Below are positions 23,837 to 32,474 of a stretch of 64,000 nucleotides of DNA, piece by piece. Each line of letters starts with the position of its first letter. The stretch's first letter is position 1. The translations under genes and the position numbers were made by a program. The notes beneath the pieces were generated by a model that worked only from the letters and a program-made list of their open reading frames with translations, did no database searches and had not been told where the DNA came from. The stretch covers positions 6,793-70,792 of the forward strand of contig CAKUOS010000005.1 in NCBI GenBank assembly GCA_934670025.1. Direction: 5' to 3'. This stretch comes from an uncultured Oscillospiraceae bacterium. Its GTDB lineage: Bacteria; Bacillota; Clostridia; Oscillospirales; Oscillospiraceae.

Positions 23837-25246
23837 ATGAGACACATTTCCATCACCGATACGACCATCCGCCAGGCCGGAAAGGCCGCGGGGTACACGC
23901 TCTCGTTCCGCGAGAAGATCGAGCTTGCAAAGCAGCTCGACCGGCTCGGCGCGGACGTGATCGAGCTGCACGCCGTGGAAAATGTGAAGATCGACAGCCT
24001 GCTCATCAAATCCGTCGCGTCGGCCGTGCAGGCGGGCGCGGTCTGCGTGCCCGTTGCGCCCGGCGCGGACGTGGAGACGGTCTGGGCGGCGCTGAAGGAA
24101 GCGAAGCGGCCGCGCATCCAGATCCCCGCGCCCGTCAGCGCGGTGCAGATGGAATATCTGGCGGGCAAAAAGCCCGCGGCGATGATCGAGGCGATCCGCG
24201 GGACGGTCGCGGCGGCAAAGGCCGTGTGCGCGGATGTGGAATTCGTCGCCGAGGACGCCACGCGCGCCGAGCCTGCGTTTTTGCGCGAGGCGATCGCCGC
24301 GGCCGTGGAGGCAGGCGCAGGCACCGTGACGGTCGCGGACACGGCGGGCACGATGCTCCCGGATGCGTTCGGGGCGTTCGTCCGCAGCGCGGCGGAGGCG
24401 CTGCCGCAGGGCGTGCGGCTGGGCGTGAGCTGCGCCGATACGCTGGCGATGGCCGATGCGTGCGCGGTGAGCGCCGTTGCGGCCGGCGCGGACGAGGTGA
24501 AGACGGCGGCCTACTGCACGAACAGCGTGGATCTGGCGCATCTGGCGCGGATCGTGTCGGCGAAGGAAGCGGAATTCGGCGCGCAGTGCGGCATACAGAT
24601 CACGCGGATGAACCGCATTTTGCAGCAGATCGCGTGGATGTGCCAGACCGGGCGCAGCGAACGCTCGCCGTTTGACACGGGCGTGCAGACGGACGGCGGA
24701 ACACGGCTGACCGTACACGATACGCCTGAGGCGGTGATGAAGGCCGTGGCCGCGCTGGGGTACGATCTGTCGGAGGAGGACGGCGCGCGCGTCTTTGAGG
24801 CGTTCACGCGCATCGCCTCGCGCAAGGAGACGGTCGGGGAGAAGGAGCTCGACGCCATCGTGGCCTCGGCCGCGATGCAGGTGCCGCCGACGTACCGGCT
24901 CGAACGCTACGTCATCAATGCCGGGAACACCATCAGCGCTGCGGCGCAGGTCACGCTCAGCAGAAACGAGCAGACGCTCGCGGGCGTGAGTCTCGGCGAC
25001 GGTTCGATCGACGCGGCGTTCCTCGCCATCGAGCAGATCGCCGGGCACCACTACGAGCTGGACGATTTTCAGATCCAGGCCGTCACTGAGGGCCGCGAGG
25101 CCATGGGCGAGTCGGTCGTGAAGCTCCGCAGCGGCGGGAAGCTCTATTCCGGACGCGGCATTTCGACCGATATCATCGGCGCGTCCGTCCATGCGTATCT
25201 CAACGCGCTCAACAAGATCGTCTATGAAGAGACGGCGAACGTCTGA
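23837..25246 (+). CDS. Isopropylmalate synthase-like protein with altered active site
   Basis: The 469-residue protein has the LeuA layout: TIM barrel (1-280), linker, and a well-kept C-terminal LeuA regulatory domain (about 350-465: LGDGSIDAAFLAIEQ, AVTEGREAMGES, SGRGISTDIIGAS). The barrel, however, has lost key residues. The canonical TLRDGEQ is TIRQAGK (Asp to Gln13), the metal-binding HxHND is SCADT (198-202), and SGIHxDG is TGVQTDG (281-287). Canonical 2-isopropylmalate synthesis therefore looks unlikely. It may be a different enzyme or a regulator. It lies directly behind T-box leader 1 with AAGGAGG before the ATG, and 14 nt before the TIM-barrel/ligase fusion. Confidence 0.85.
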   Translation: MRHISITDTTIRQAGKAAGYTLSFREKIELAKQLDRLGADVIELHAVENVKIDSLLIKSVASAVQAGAVCVPVAPGADVETVWAALKEAKRPRIQIPAPVSAVQMEYLAGKKPAAMIEAIRGTVAAAKAVCADVEFVAEDATRAEPAFLREAIAAAVEAGAGTVTVADTAGTMLPDAFGAFVRSAAEALPQGVRLGVSCADTLAMADACAVSAVAAGADEVKTAAYCTNSVDLAHLARIVSAKEAEFGAQCGIQITRMNRILQQIAWMCQTGRSERSPFDTGVQTDGGTRLTVHDTPEAVMKAVAALGYDLSEEDGARVFEAFTRIASRKETVGEKELDAIVASAAMQVPPTYRLERYVINAGNTISAAAQVTLSRNEQTLAGVSLGDGSIDAAFLAIEQIAGHHYELDDFQIQAVTEGREAMGESVVKLRSGGKLYSGRGISTDIIGASVHAYLNALNKIVYEETANV

Positions 25247-25260
25247 CGGAGGAACAGCAT

Positions 25261-27780
25261 ATGAATATCTCATTTTCCACCCGCGGCTGGGCGCACATCG
25301 CGTGGGAAGAACAGGTACAGATGGCCGAAACGATGCGCTTCGGCGGCATCGAGCTTTATAACGTACAGGACGATGCGGCGATGGTCGGACGCGGCGGCCC
25401 GCTGCACAAATATACCGCCGCGGCGACGGCGCGTGAACTGCGGCAGCGGGGTCTGACGATCCCGTGCCTCGACACGCCGTGCGATATTTCCGCGGACGAC
25501 TGCGCCGGGACGGTGACAGCGCTCATGCAGCTGGCGCACGACGTGCAGTGCCCGTATGTTTCCGTCAGCGCGCTGCACGACGACGCGGCGCGCATCGACG
25601 CGGCGCTCGCGGCGCTCATCCCGGCGGCGCAGGCGCAGGGCGTGACGATCCTTTTGAGGACGCAGGGCGTCTTTGCCGACACGGCGCGGCTGCGCGCGCT
25701 GCTCGACCGGTTCGCGTGCGATCAGCTCGGCGCGCTCTGGCAGATGCATGATCCGTACCGCGTGCGCGGCGAATCGGCCGACACGACGATCCGGAATCTC
25801 GGCGCGTATGTGCGGCACGTACACTTGCAGGACTCGGACGACGACGGCGGCTATGATCTGATCGGAGAGGGAACGCTGCCGGTCAGGAGCATGATGCAGG
25901 CGCTGTCCTCCATCGACTACGACGGCTTCATCAGTCTGGAATGGATGCCGGAATGGATGCCGGATCTGACGGATCCGGAGGTCATTTTCCCGCATTTTGT
26001 GAACTATATGAACCGTTTTGACTCGCCGCGCGGGAAGAAAAAGACGCTCTATGACAACGCCGCGCATACAGGCAAGTACGTCTGGAAGAAGGACAGCCTC
26101 ATCTCCGAGACGTTCCCGCAGGTGCTGGCGCGGATGGCGGAGGAATTCCCGGATCAGTATGCGTTCAAATACACGACGCTCGACTACACGCGCACGTATG
26201 CGCAGTTTCAGGACGATGTGGACGATTTTGCGCGGGCGCTCGTCTCGCTCGGCGTGCGCAGAGGCAGCAAGGTGGCCATCTGGGCCACGAACGTGCCGGC
26301 GTGGTTCATCACGTTCTGGGCCGCGACGAAGATCGGCGCGGTGCTCGTGACGGTGAATACGGCGTATAAGATCCACGAGGCGGAATATCTGCTGCGGCAG
26401 TCGGACACGCACACGCTGGTCATGATCGACCACTGTCTGGACTCGAATTACAGCGAGATCATCCGGACGCTCTGCCCGGAGCTGAAAAATACGACGCCGG
26501 GCGCGGCGCTGCACTGCCGCCGGCTGCCGTTTTTGCGCAACGTCATCACGGTCGGCTTCCGGATGGAGGGCTGTCTGACGTTCGACGAGGCGATGGAGCG
26601 GGCGAATATGGTCCCGCGCGAGGAGATCCTGCGCATGGCCGCGAACGTCCGCCCGGACGACGTGTGCAATATGCAGTATACCTCCGGAACGACGGGCTTC
26701 CCGAAGGGCGTGATGCTGACGCACTACAACGTCGTCAACGACGGCAAGTGCATCGGCGACCGGATGGATCTGTCGACGGCCGACCGGATGATGATCCAGG
26801 TGCCGATGTTCCACTGCTTCGGCATGGTGCTTTCCATGACGTCGTGCATGACGCACGGCGCGACGCTCTGCCCGATGCCGTATTTTTCGGCGAAGGTGTC
26901 GCTGGCGTGCATCAATCAGGAGAAGATCACGTGCTTCAACGGCGTGCCGACGATGTTCATTGCGATGTTCAACCATCCGGACTACAGAAAGACCGATTTT
27001 TCGCATATGCGCACGGGCATCATGGCCGGCTCCGGGTGCCCGCCCGAGCTGATGCGAAGAGCCGCGCAGCCCGACGAGATGCACATGACGGACATCGTGA
27101 GCGTCTACGGCCAGACGGAGTCCGCGCCCGGCAGCACGATGAGCGCGTGCGGCGATCCGCTTGACCTGCGGTGCAATACCGTCGGCTACGCCTTCCCGCA
27201 TATTGAGTGCAAGATCATCGACCCCGAGACGGGCGAGGAGGTCCCGGACGGCGTGAACGGCGAGTTCTGCTCGCGCGGGTATAACACGATGAAGGGCTAT
27301 TACAAGATGCCCGAGGCCACGGCCCAGGCGGTCGACCGCGAGGGATGGCTGCATTCGGGCGATCTGGCCTGCCGGGACGAAAACGGCTGCTACCGCATCA
27401 CGGGACGGCTGAAGGACATGATCATCCGCGGCGGCGAGAATCTCTACCCCAAGGAGATCGAGGAGTTCATCTATACGCATCCGGGCGTGAAGGACGTGCA
27501 GGTCATCGGTGTGCCCGACAAAAAATACGGAGAGGAGGCGATGGCGTGCATCATCCTCAAGGAGCCGGGAAGCGTCACGGAGGAGGAAATGCTGGCGTAT
27601 ATCAAAGCCAGTCTCGCGCGGCACAAGGTGCCGAAATACATCCGGTTCGTCGAATCGTTCCCGATGAACGCGGCGGGGAAGATCCTCAAGTATAAAATGC
27701 GCGAGGAAGCCACGCGCACGCTGGGTCTGGACGGCGCGGCCGGGATCGACACGGCGAAAAGTACTGAACAAATCCGATAA
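25261..27780 (+). CDS. Fusion of xylose-isomerase-like TIM barrel and AMP-forming acyl-CoA synthetase
   Basis: Residues 1-265 form a sugar-phosphate isomerase/epimerase-like barrel (FGGIELYN, YVRHVHLQDSD, IGEGTLPV, FISLEWMPEW, which keep likely metal ligands). Residues 285-839 form an ANL-family ligase with YTSGTTGFPKGVM, VYGQTESAPG, GRLKDMIIRGGENLYPKE and the C-terminal lysine region NAAGKILKYK. It should activate a carboxylic acid to its CoA thioester. The acid is unknown; branched-chain or aryl acids fit the neighbours. The barrel-ligase fusion is unusual. It is the second gene of T-box unit 1. Confidence 0.88.
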   Translation: MNISFSTRGWAHIAWEEQVQMAETMRFGGIELYNVQDDAAMVGRGGPLHKYTAAATARELRQRGLTIPCLDTPCDISADDCAGTVTALMQLAHDVQCPYVSVSALHDDAARIDAALAALIPAAQAQGVTILLRTQGVFADTARLRALLDRFACDQLGALWQMHDPYRVRGESADTTIRNLGAYVRHVHLQDSDDDGGYDLIGEGTLPVRSMMQALSSIDYDGFISLEWMPEWMPDLTDPEVIFPHFVNYMNRFDSPRGKKKTLYDNAAHTGKYVWKKDSLISETFPQVLARMAEEFPDQYAFKYTTLDYTRTYAQFQDDVDDFARALVSLGVRRGSKVAIWATNVPAWFITFWAATKIGAVLVTVNTAYKIHEAEYLLRQSDTHTLVMIDHCLDSNYSEIIRTLCPELKNTTPGAALHCRRLPFLRNVITVGFRMEGCLTFDEAMERANMVPREEILRMAANVRPDDVCNMQYTSGTTGFPKGVMLTHYNVVNDGKCIGDRMDLSTADRMMIQVPMFHCFGMVLSMTSCMTHGATLCPMPYFSAKVSLACINQEKITCFNGVPTMFIAMFNHPDYRKTDFSHMRTGIMAGSGCPPELMRRAAQPDEMHMTDIVSVYGQTESAPGSTMSACGDPLDLRCNTVGYAFPHIECKIIDPETGEEVPDGVNGEFCSRGYNTMKGYYKMPEATAQAVDREGWLHSGDLACRDENGCYRITGRLKDMIIRGGENLYPKEIEEFIYTHPGVKDVQVIGVPDKKYGEEAMACIILKEPGSVTEEEMLAYIKASLARHKVPKYIRFVESFPMNAAGKILKYKMREEATRTLGLDGAAGIDTAKSTEQIR

Positions 27781-27838
27781 AATTTCAGGCCGCGGACGGC
27801 GCGGCTGTTGGGCAAAGTCATAAAAATTTCACACGGTC

Positions 27839-27867
27839 TTGACAGACGGCGGCGTCTGTGATAAAAA
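27839..27867 (+). promoter_or_regulatory. Promoter of T-box unit 2 with operator-like dyad in the spacer
   Basis: TTGACA (27839-27844) and TAAAAA (27862-27867) are 17 bp apart. The spacer holds a perfect inverted repeat, ACAGACG (27842-27848) and CGTCTGT (27853-27859) with a 4-nt centre, well placed for a repressor. The first gene of the unit encodes an HTH-cupin protein that could bind it; this is inferred. Confidence 0.65.
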
Positions 27868-27874
27868 TGAGGCA

Positions 27875-28157
27875 AGTTCAAATCAGCAAAGACGATGACG
27901 AAGACGGTCGGACGGACTGCTTTCAGAGAGCCGGTGGTTGGTGAAAACCGGCAGCACGAACTCCAAAGACCCATCCCTTCCGAGTCGAAGACCCGAACAC
28001 ATTGCGTTTTGCAAGTAGGCGTCTTCCGTTTGCCCGCGTTAAGGGATAGGGACTGTTGGGTTCTGAAGCGGCGGCAGATGTTTTTGCCGCAATTTGAGTG
28101 GTACCACGGGCATGATTTTCAGCTCGCCTCAAGAGATTTCTTGAGGCGAGCTTTTTT
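27875..28157 (+). ncRNA. T-box leader 2 (tRNA-sensing riboswitch)
   Basis: AGAGAG with GGTTGGTG (27925-27941), the T-box GAGTGGTACCACG (28096-28108) and a terminator with a 13-bp stem (GCTCGCCTCAAGA / TCTTGAGGCGAGC, 28122-28151) followed by TTTTTT define a second T-box leader. TGGT again calls for a tRNA with discriminator A. ATC (27973-27975) lies in the probable specifier loop and would mean isoleucine, but the fold is not secure enough to be sure. Confidence 0.92.
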
Positions 28158-28198
28158 ATTTGCCGCATGAGCTTTTTGATGCAAGGAGGAACAACCCT

Positions 28199-30481
28199 AT
28201 GACGACCCAGACCACAGCCGCGACCGTAAATCCGCTCATGGAGATCGCGCAGCGTATCCGCGAGATGCGGCGCATCACCGGCTTCACCGAGAAGGAAATG
28301 GCGCAGAAGACCGAAGTGAGCGTCGAACAGTATAAGAGCTTTGAGACGGGCACGGTCGATCTGCCGTTCACGTTTCTGCACAAATGCTCGCTGGCGTTCG
28401 GCATCGAGCTGACGGACCTGCTCGAGGGTCAGTCGGCCAAGCTGTCGAGCTACAGCGTGACAAGAAAGGGCTGCGGGCTCATCACCGCCGCGGAAGACGG
28501 CATCACGATCCGCAACATGGCCGCGATGTTCCGTCAGAAGCTGGCCACGCCGTATTGGGTCACGTATCAGTACTCCGAGGAGCTTCAGCACCAGCCCATC
28601 CACACCACCACGCACGGCGGCCAGGAATTCGACCTGGTCCTGAAGGGCTCGATGCGCGTGCGCGTCGGCGATCACGAGGAGACGCTGCACGAGGGCGACA
28701 GCATTTTCTACAAGAGCTCCACGCCGCACGGCATGATCGCGGTGGACGGCGCGGACTGCACGTTCCTGGCGATGATCATGGCCGGCACGGAGGAAGAGCA
28801 GGCCATCGTCGTGCGGCCGCGAGCCGTCGAGGAGGTCGAGCCCGAAAAGCTCCTGTGCGCGAAGTTCGTACAGCCCGAGGAGAACGCGGACGGGAGTCTG
28901 AAGGCGCTTCATTTCGCGCACGAGGACGAATTCAACTTCGCGTTTGACATCGTCGACGGCATTGCGCGCAGAAGCCCCGACAAGCTGGCGATGCTGCACG
29001 TGGCGAACGACATGACCGAGCGGCGCTTCACGTTCAAGGACATGAAGGACGGTTCGAGTCAGGCGGCGAACTACTTTACCTCGCTCGGCATCAGGCGCGG
29101 CGACCGCGTGATGCTGGTCCTGAAGCGGCATTATCAGTTCTGGTTCGCCATTCTCGGCCTGCACAAGCTCGGCGCCATCGCCATCCCGGCGACGAACCAG
29201 CTGCTCGCGCATGACTTTACCTACCGCTTCCAGGCAGCCGGCGTGAGCGCCGTCGTCTGCACCGGCGACGGCGACACGGCGCATCAGGTCGATCTGGCGC
29301 TGGAGGAGACGGGCCTCAGCGTGACGCGGATCATGGCAAACGGCACGCGCGCGGGCTGGCACAATTTTGACGAGGAGTATCAGCTCTTCTCGCGGCGCTT
29401 CGTCCGGGCGGAAAACGCGCCGTGCGGCGACGATCCGATGCTGATGTTCTTTACCTCCGGTACGACGGGCTATCCGAAGATCGCCATGCACAGCTACAAA
29501 TACGCGCTGGGGCACTTTGTGACGGCGAAATACTGGCACTGGGTCCAGCCCGACGGCCTGCACTTCACGATCTCCGAGACGGGCTGGGGCAAGGCGCTCT
29601 GGGGCAAGCTCTACGGCCAGTGGCTGTGCGAGGGCGCGGTGTTCACCTACGACTTTGACCGGTTCGACGCATCGAAGATCCTGCCGATGTTCGCAAAATA
29701 CCATATCACGACGTTCTGCGCGCCGCCGACCATGTACCGGATGCTCATCAAGCAGGATCTGTCGCAGTACGATCTTTCGTCCATCCAGCACGCGACGACG
29801 GCCGGCGAGGCGCTGAACCCGGAGGTCTTTTATCAGTTCCGCAAGGCCACGGGCTTGCAGATCGCCGAGGGCTACGGCCAGACGGAGATGACGCTCGGCA
29901 TCGGCAATCTGACCGGCAACCTCATGAAGCCCGGCTCCATGGGCAAGCCCATCCCCGGCTACGGCATCGAGCTGGTCGACACGGACGGCAACCCGGTCGC
30001 CGACGGCGTCAACGGCGAGATCTGCATCAGAACGAGCGGCGAAACGCTGCCGTGCGGCCTGTTCCTGGGGTATTATCAGGACAAGGAGCGCACCGAGGCC
30101 GTGTGGCACGACGGGTGGTATCACACGGGCGATCTCGCCTGGCGCGACGAGGACGGCTTCTACTGGTATGTCGGCCGCGCGGACGACGTCATCAAGTCGT
30201 CCGGCTACCGCATCGGGCCGTTTGAGATCGAAAACGTCATCATGGAGCTTCCGTATGTGCTCGAATGCGGCGTGTCCGCCGCACCGGACGAGATCCGCGG
30301 TCAGGTCGTCAAGGCGTCCATCGTGCTCGTGCCCGGCAAGGAGGGCACGGAGGAGCTGAAGAAGGAAATTCAGAATTACGTCAAGGAGCATACCGCTCCG
30401 TATAAATACCCCCGCATCGTGGTCTTCCGCGACGAGCTGCCGAAGACCATCAGCGGAAAGATCATCCGCAATCAGCTGTAA
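28199..30481 (+). CDS. HTH-cupin regulator fused to acyl-CoA synthetase
   Basis: The 760-residue protein has three parts. Residues 15-70 are an XRE-type helix-turn-helix (IREMRRITGFTEKEMAQKT). Residues 105-185 are a cupin (IHTTTHGGQEFDLVLKG, then GDSIFYKSSTPHGM). Residues 230-760 are an ANL ligase of the medium-chain/ACSM type (FFTSGTTGYPKIAMHS, EGYGQTEMT, GRADDVIKSSGYRIGPFE, KTISGKIIRN). A member of this ligase type from Methanosarcina prefers 2-methylbutyrate. The fusion suggests a ligase that also senses its substrate and binds DNA. The ATG at 28199 has AAGGAGGAA. It is the first gene behind T-box 2. Confidence 0.9.
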   Translation: MTTQTTAATVNPLMEIAQRIREMRRITGFTEKEMAQKTEVSVEQYKSFETGTVDLPFTFLHKCSLAFGIELTDLLEGQSAKLSSYSVTRKGCGLITAAEDGITIRNMAAMFRQKLATPYWVTYQYSEELQHQPIHTTTHGGQEFDLVLKGSMRVRVGDHEETLHEGDSIFYKSSTPHGMIAVDGADCTFLAMIMAGTEEEQAIVVRPRAVEEVEPEKLLCAKFVQPEENADGSLKALHFAHEDEFNFAFDIVDGIARRSPDKLAMLHVANDMTERRFTFKDMKDGSSQAANYFTSLGIRRGDRVMLVLKRHYQFWFAILGLHKLGAIAIPATNQLLAHDFTYRFQAAGVSAVVCTGDGDTAHQVDLALEETGLSVTRIMANGTRAGWHNFDEEYQLFSRRFVRAENAPCGDDPMLMFFTSGTTGYPKIAMHSYKYALGHFVTAKYWHWVQPDGLHFTISETGWGKALWGKLYGQWLCEGAVFTYDFDRFDASKILPMFAKYHITTFCAPPTMYRMLIKQDLSQYDLSSIQHATTAGEALNPEVFYQFRKATGLQIAEGYGQTEMTLGIGNLTGNLMKPGSMGKPIPGYGIELVDTDGNPVADGVNGEICIRTSGETLPCGLFLGYYQDKERTEAVWHDGWYHTGDLAWRDEDGFYWYVGRADDVIKSSGYRIGPFEIENVIMELPYVLECGVSAAPDEIRGQVVKASIVLVPGKEGTEELKKEIQNYVKEHTAPYKYPRIVVFRDELPKTISGKIIRNQL

Positions 30482-30496
30482 GAGGAGGTAAGGCGC

Positions 30497-31216
30497 TTGA
30501 AGCCGAAACGGCTGACGCTGTTTGCCGGGCATTACGGCAGCGGCAAGACGAACATCGCGCTCAATTACGCGCGCTGGCTGCACACGGAGCAGGGACTGCC
30601 CGTTACGATCGCCGATCTTGACATTGTGAACCCCTATTTCCGCACGAAGGACAGTGAAGAGCAGCTGCGGGAGGACGGCATCGGCCTGATCTGCTCGCCG
30701 TTTGCAAATTCGAATCTCGATGTGCCGGCCATGCCGAAGGAGACGTATGCGCTGATCGAAAGCCGCACGGAATACGGCGTGCTGGACATCGGCGGCGACG
30801 ACCGCGGCGCGCTGGCGCTGGGGCGGTATGTGCCGGCGATCCGGGAAGAGGGCGACTATGCGATGCTGCTGGTGGCAAACGCCGCGCGGCCGCTGACGCG
30901 GACGGCGGAGGACGCCGCCGCGGTGCTGCGCGAGATCGAGGCGGCGTGCGGGCTGCCGTTCACGGGAATTGTAAACAACACGAATCTGGGACAGCAGACG
31001 ACGGCGGAGGACGTGCTGGCAGGCACGGCGTATGCCGCGGCGCTCGGGAAGCTGACGGGACTGCCGGTCGTGATGACGTGCTGCGCGCAGGCGCTGTACG
31101 GGGAATTACGGGGAAAGATCGCAGACCTGTTCCCGCTGAGACTCCAAAAACTGTATTATCAACTCACACAGGAGGCGCAATATGGCAAGACTAACATTTC
31201 AGGAAGAGCTCTGTAA
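30497..31216 (+). CDS. P-loop nucleotide-binding protein of the oxidoreductase operon
   Basis: The 239-residue protein has a Walker A motif (GHYGSGKTN), an Asp-rich strand (TIADLDIVNPYFR) and VLDIGGDDRGALALG, resembling MinD/CobQ/ParA-type ATPases. Such proteins often occur beside anaerobic oxidoreductase genes; a role in maturation or regulation is possible but unproven. The TTG start is supported by an AGAGGAGG site 6 nt upstream. The last 35 nt overlap the ferredoxin-subunit gene, whose ribosome site lies inside this gene, which implies tight coupling. Confidence 0.75.
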   Translation: MKPKRLTLFAGHYGSGKTNIALNYARWLHTEQGLPVTIADLDIVNPYFRTKDSEEQLREDGIGLICSPFANSNLDVPAMPKETYALIESRTEYGVLDIGGDDRGALALGRYVPAIREEGDYAMLLVANAARPLTRTAEDAAAVLREIEAACGLPFTGIVNNTNLGQQTTAEDVLAGTAYAAALGKLTGLPVVMTCCAQALYGELRGKIADLFPLRLQKLYYQLTQEAQYGKTNISGRAL

Positions 31217-31388
31217 GGGCTGCGGACTGTGCGTGAATGCGTGCCCGAAGGGGCTGCTGACGCTGTCGAAGACGCGGCTGAATCAGAAGGGGCACACGCC
31301 CGTCGAGCTGACGGATCCGGAAGCGTGCGTCGGCTGCGCGTTCTGCGCGACGATGTGCCCGGACTGCGTCATCACGGTCGAAAAGTGA
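31182..31388 (+). CDS. 2-oxoacid:ferredoxin oxidoreductase, delta (ferredoxin) subunit
   Basis: The 68-residue protein carries two [4Fe-4S] motifs, CKGCGLCVNACPKG and CVGCAFCATMCPD. This is the delta subunit of four-subunit 2-oxoacid oxidoreductases (POR/VOR/KOR), which passes electrons between the catalytic subunits and ferredoxin. CAGGAGG precedes the ATG inside the upstream gene. Order delta-alpha-beta-gamma follows with 15 nt or overlaps between genes. Confidence 0.93.
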   Translation: MARLTFQEELCKGCGLCVNACPKGLLTLSKTRLNQKGHTPVELTDPEACVGCAFCATMCPDCVITVEK

Positions 31389-31403
31389 GAAAGGAAGAGG
31401 GCT

Positions 31404-32474
31404 ATGCAGGAAAAAGTACTTATGAAGGGCAACGAGGCCATCGCTGAGGCCGCCATCCGCTGCGGCTGCCGCCATTACCTCGGCTACCCCATCACCCCGC
31501 AGACGGAGATCGCGGCCTATATGGCCAAGCGGATGCCGAAGATCGGCGGCGTATTCCTTCAGGCGGAGAGCGAGATCGCGGCCATCAACATGGTCTACGG
31601 CGTGGCCTCGACAGGAAAGCTGGCCATGACGTCCTCGTCGAGCCCCGGCATCGCGCTCAAGTGCGAGGGGATCTCGTATATGGCGGGCGCGGATCTGCCC
31701 GCGCTCATCATCAACGTCCAGCGCGGCGGCCCGGGTCTTGGCGGCATCCAGCCGTCGCAGTCGGACTACTTCCTGGCGACCAGAGGCCCCGGCCACGGCG
31801 ATTTTCACGTGCTGGTGCTCGCGCCCGCGTCGGTGCAGGAGATGGCAGACCTGACGCAGAAGGCGTTTGAGCTGGCGTTCAAATACCGGATGCCGGCGAT
31901 GCTGCTGGCCGACGGCACGATGGGCCAGATGATGGAGCCGGTCGTGCTGCCCGAGGAGCAGGCGCTCATAAACGGCGCGCCCGCGTGGGCCGTGACCGGA
32001 ACGGAGGGAAAACGGAAGCACAACATCATCAACTCGCTGTATCTGTCGCCCGCGGAGCTGGAGCAGAAGAATCTCGAACGCTTCGCGCGCTACGCCGAGG
32101 TCGAGAAGAACGAGACGATGTGGGAGGAATTCATGATGGACGACGCGGAGGTCTGCGTCGTGTCGACGGGCATCACCGCGCGCGTGTCGCGCAACGCCAT
32201 CGTCGAGGCCAGAAAGCAGGGCATCCGGGCCGGGATGATCCGGCCGGTCACGCTCTGGCCGTTCCCGAACGAGCCGCTGCGCAAGGCGGCGGACACGGTC
32301 CGCGGCTTCGTGTGTGTTGAGCTCAGCATGGGGCAGATGAAGCAGGACGTGGAGCTGGCGGTGCGGTGCAAAAAGCCCGTTTCGCTGTGCGCGCGCGTCG
32401 GCGGCATGATCCCCACGCCCGATGAGGTGCTGGCAAGCATCCGAACTATGGCTGAAGGAGGCGCAAACGCATGA
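31404..32474 (+). CDS. 2-oxoacid:ferredoxin oxidoreductase, alpha subunit (VorB-like)
   Basis: The 356-residue protein has the alpha-subunit motifs [26 protein letters not shown] at its start, [34 protein letters not shown] and the conserved [17 protein letters not shown]. It belongs to the 2-oxoacid oxidoreductase type annotated as 3-methyl-2-oxobutanoate:ferredoxin oxidoreductase (VorB) or KorA. With the other subunits it interconverts 2-oxoacid + CoA with acyl-CoA + CO2 + reduced ferredoxin. Valine/isoleucine/leucine oxoacids are favoured by the adjacent aminotransferase, but 2-oxoglutarate or arylpyruvates are not excluded by sequence alone. Confidence 0.92.
   Translation: MQEKVLMKGNEAIAEAAIRCGCRHYLGYPITPQTEIAAYMAKRMPKIGGVFLQAESEIAAINMVYGVASTGKLAMTSSSSPGIALKCEGISYMAGADLPALIINVQRGGPGLGGIQPSQSDYFLATRGPGHGDFHVLVLAPASVQEMADLTQKAFELAFKYRMPAMLLADGTMGQMMEPVVLPEEQALINGAPAWAVTGTEGKRKHNIINSLYLSPAELEQKNLERFARYAEVEKNETMWEEFMMDDAEVCVVSTGITARVSRNAIVEARKQGIRAGMIRPVTLWPFPNEPLRKAADTVRGFVCVELSMGQMKQDVELAVRCKKPVSLCARVGGMIPTPDEVLASIRTMAEGGANA

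Noticed and set aside
25270..27771. 833-codon frame antisense to the TIM-barrel/ligase fusion
   Set aside because: Arg/His/Asp-rich shadow without motifs or ribosome site; the sense frame has full ANL motifs.
27923..30583. 886-codon frame antisense to the HTH-cupin ligase
   Set aside because: Shadow frame; it also runs through the T-box leader, which is not coding.
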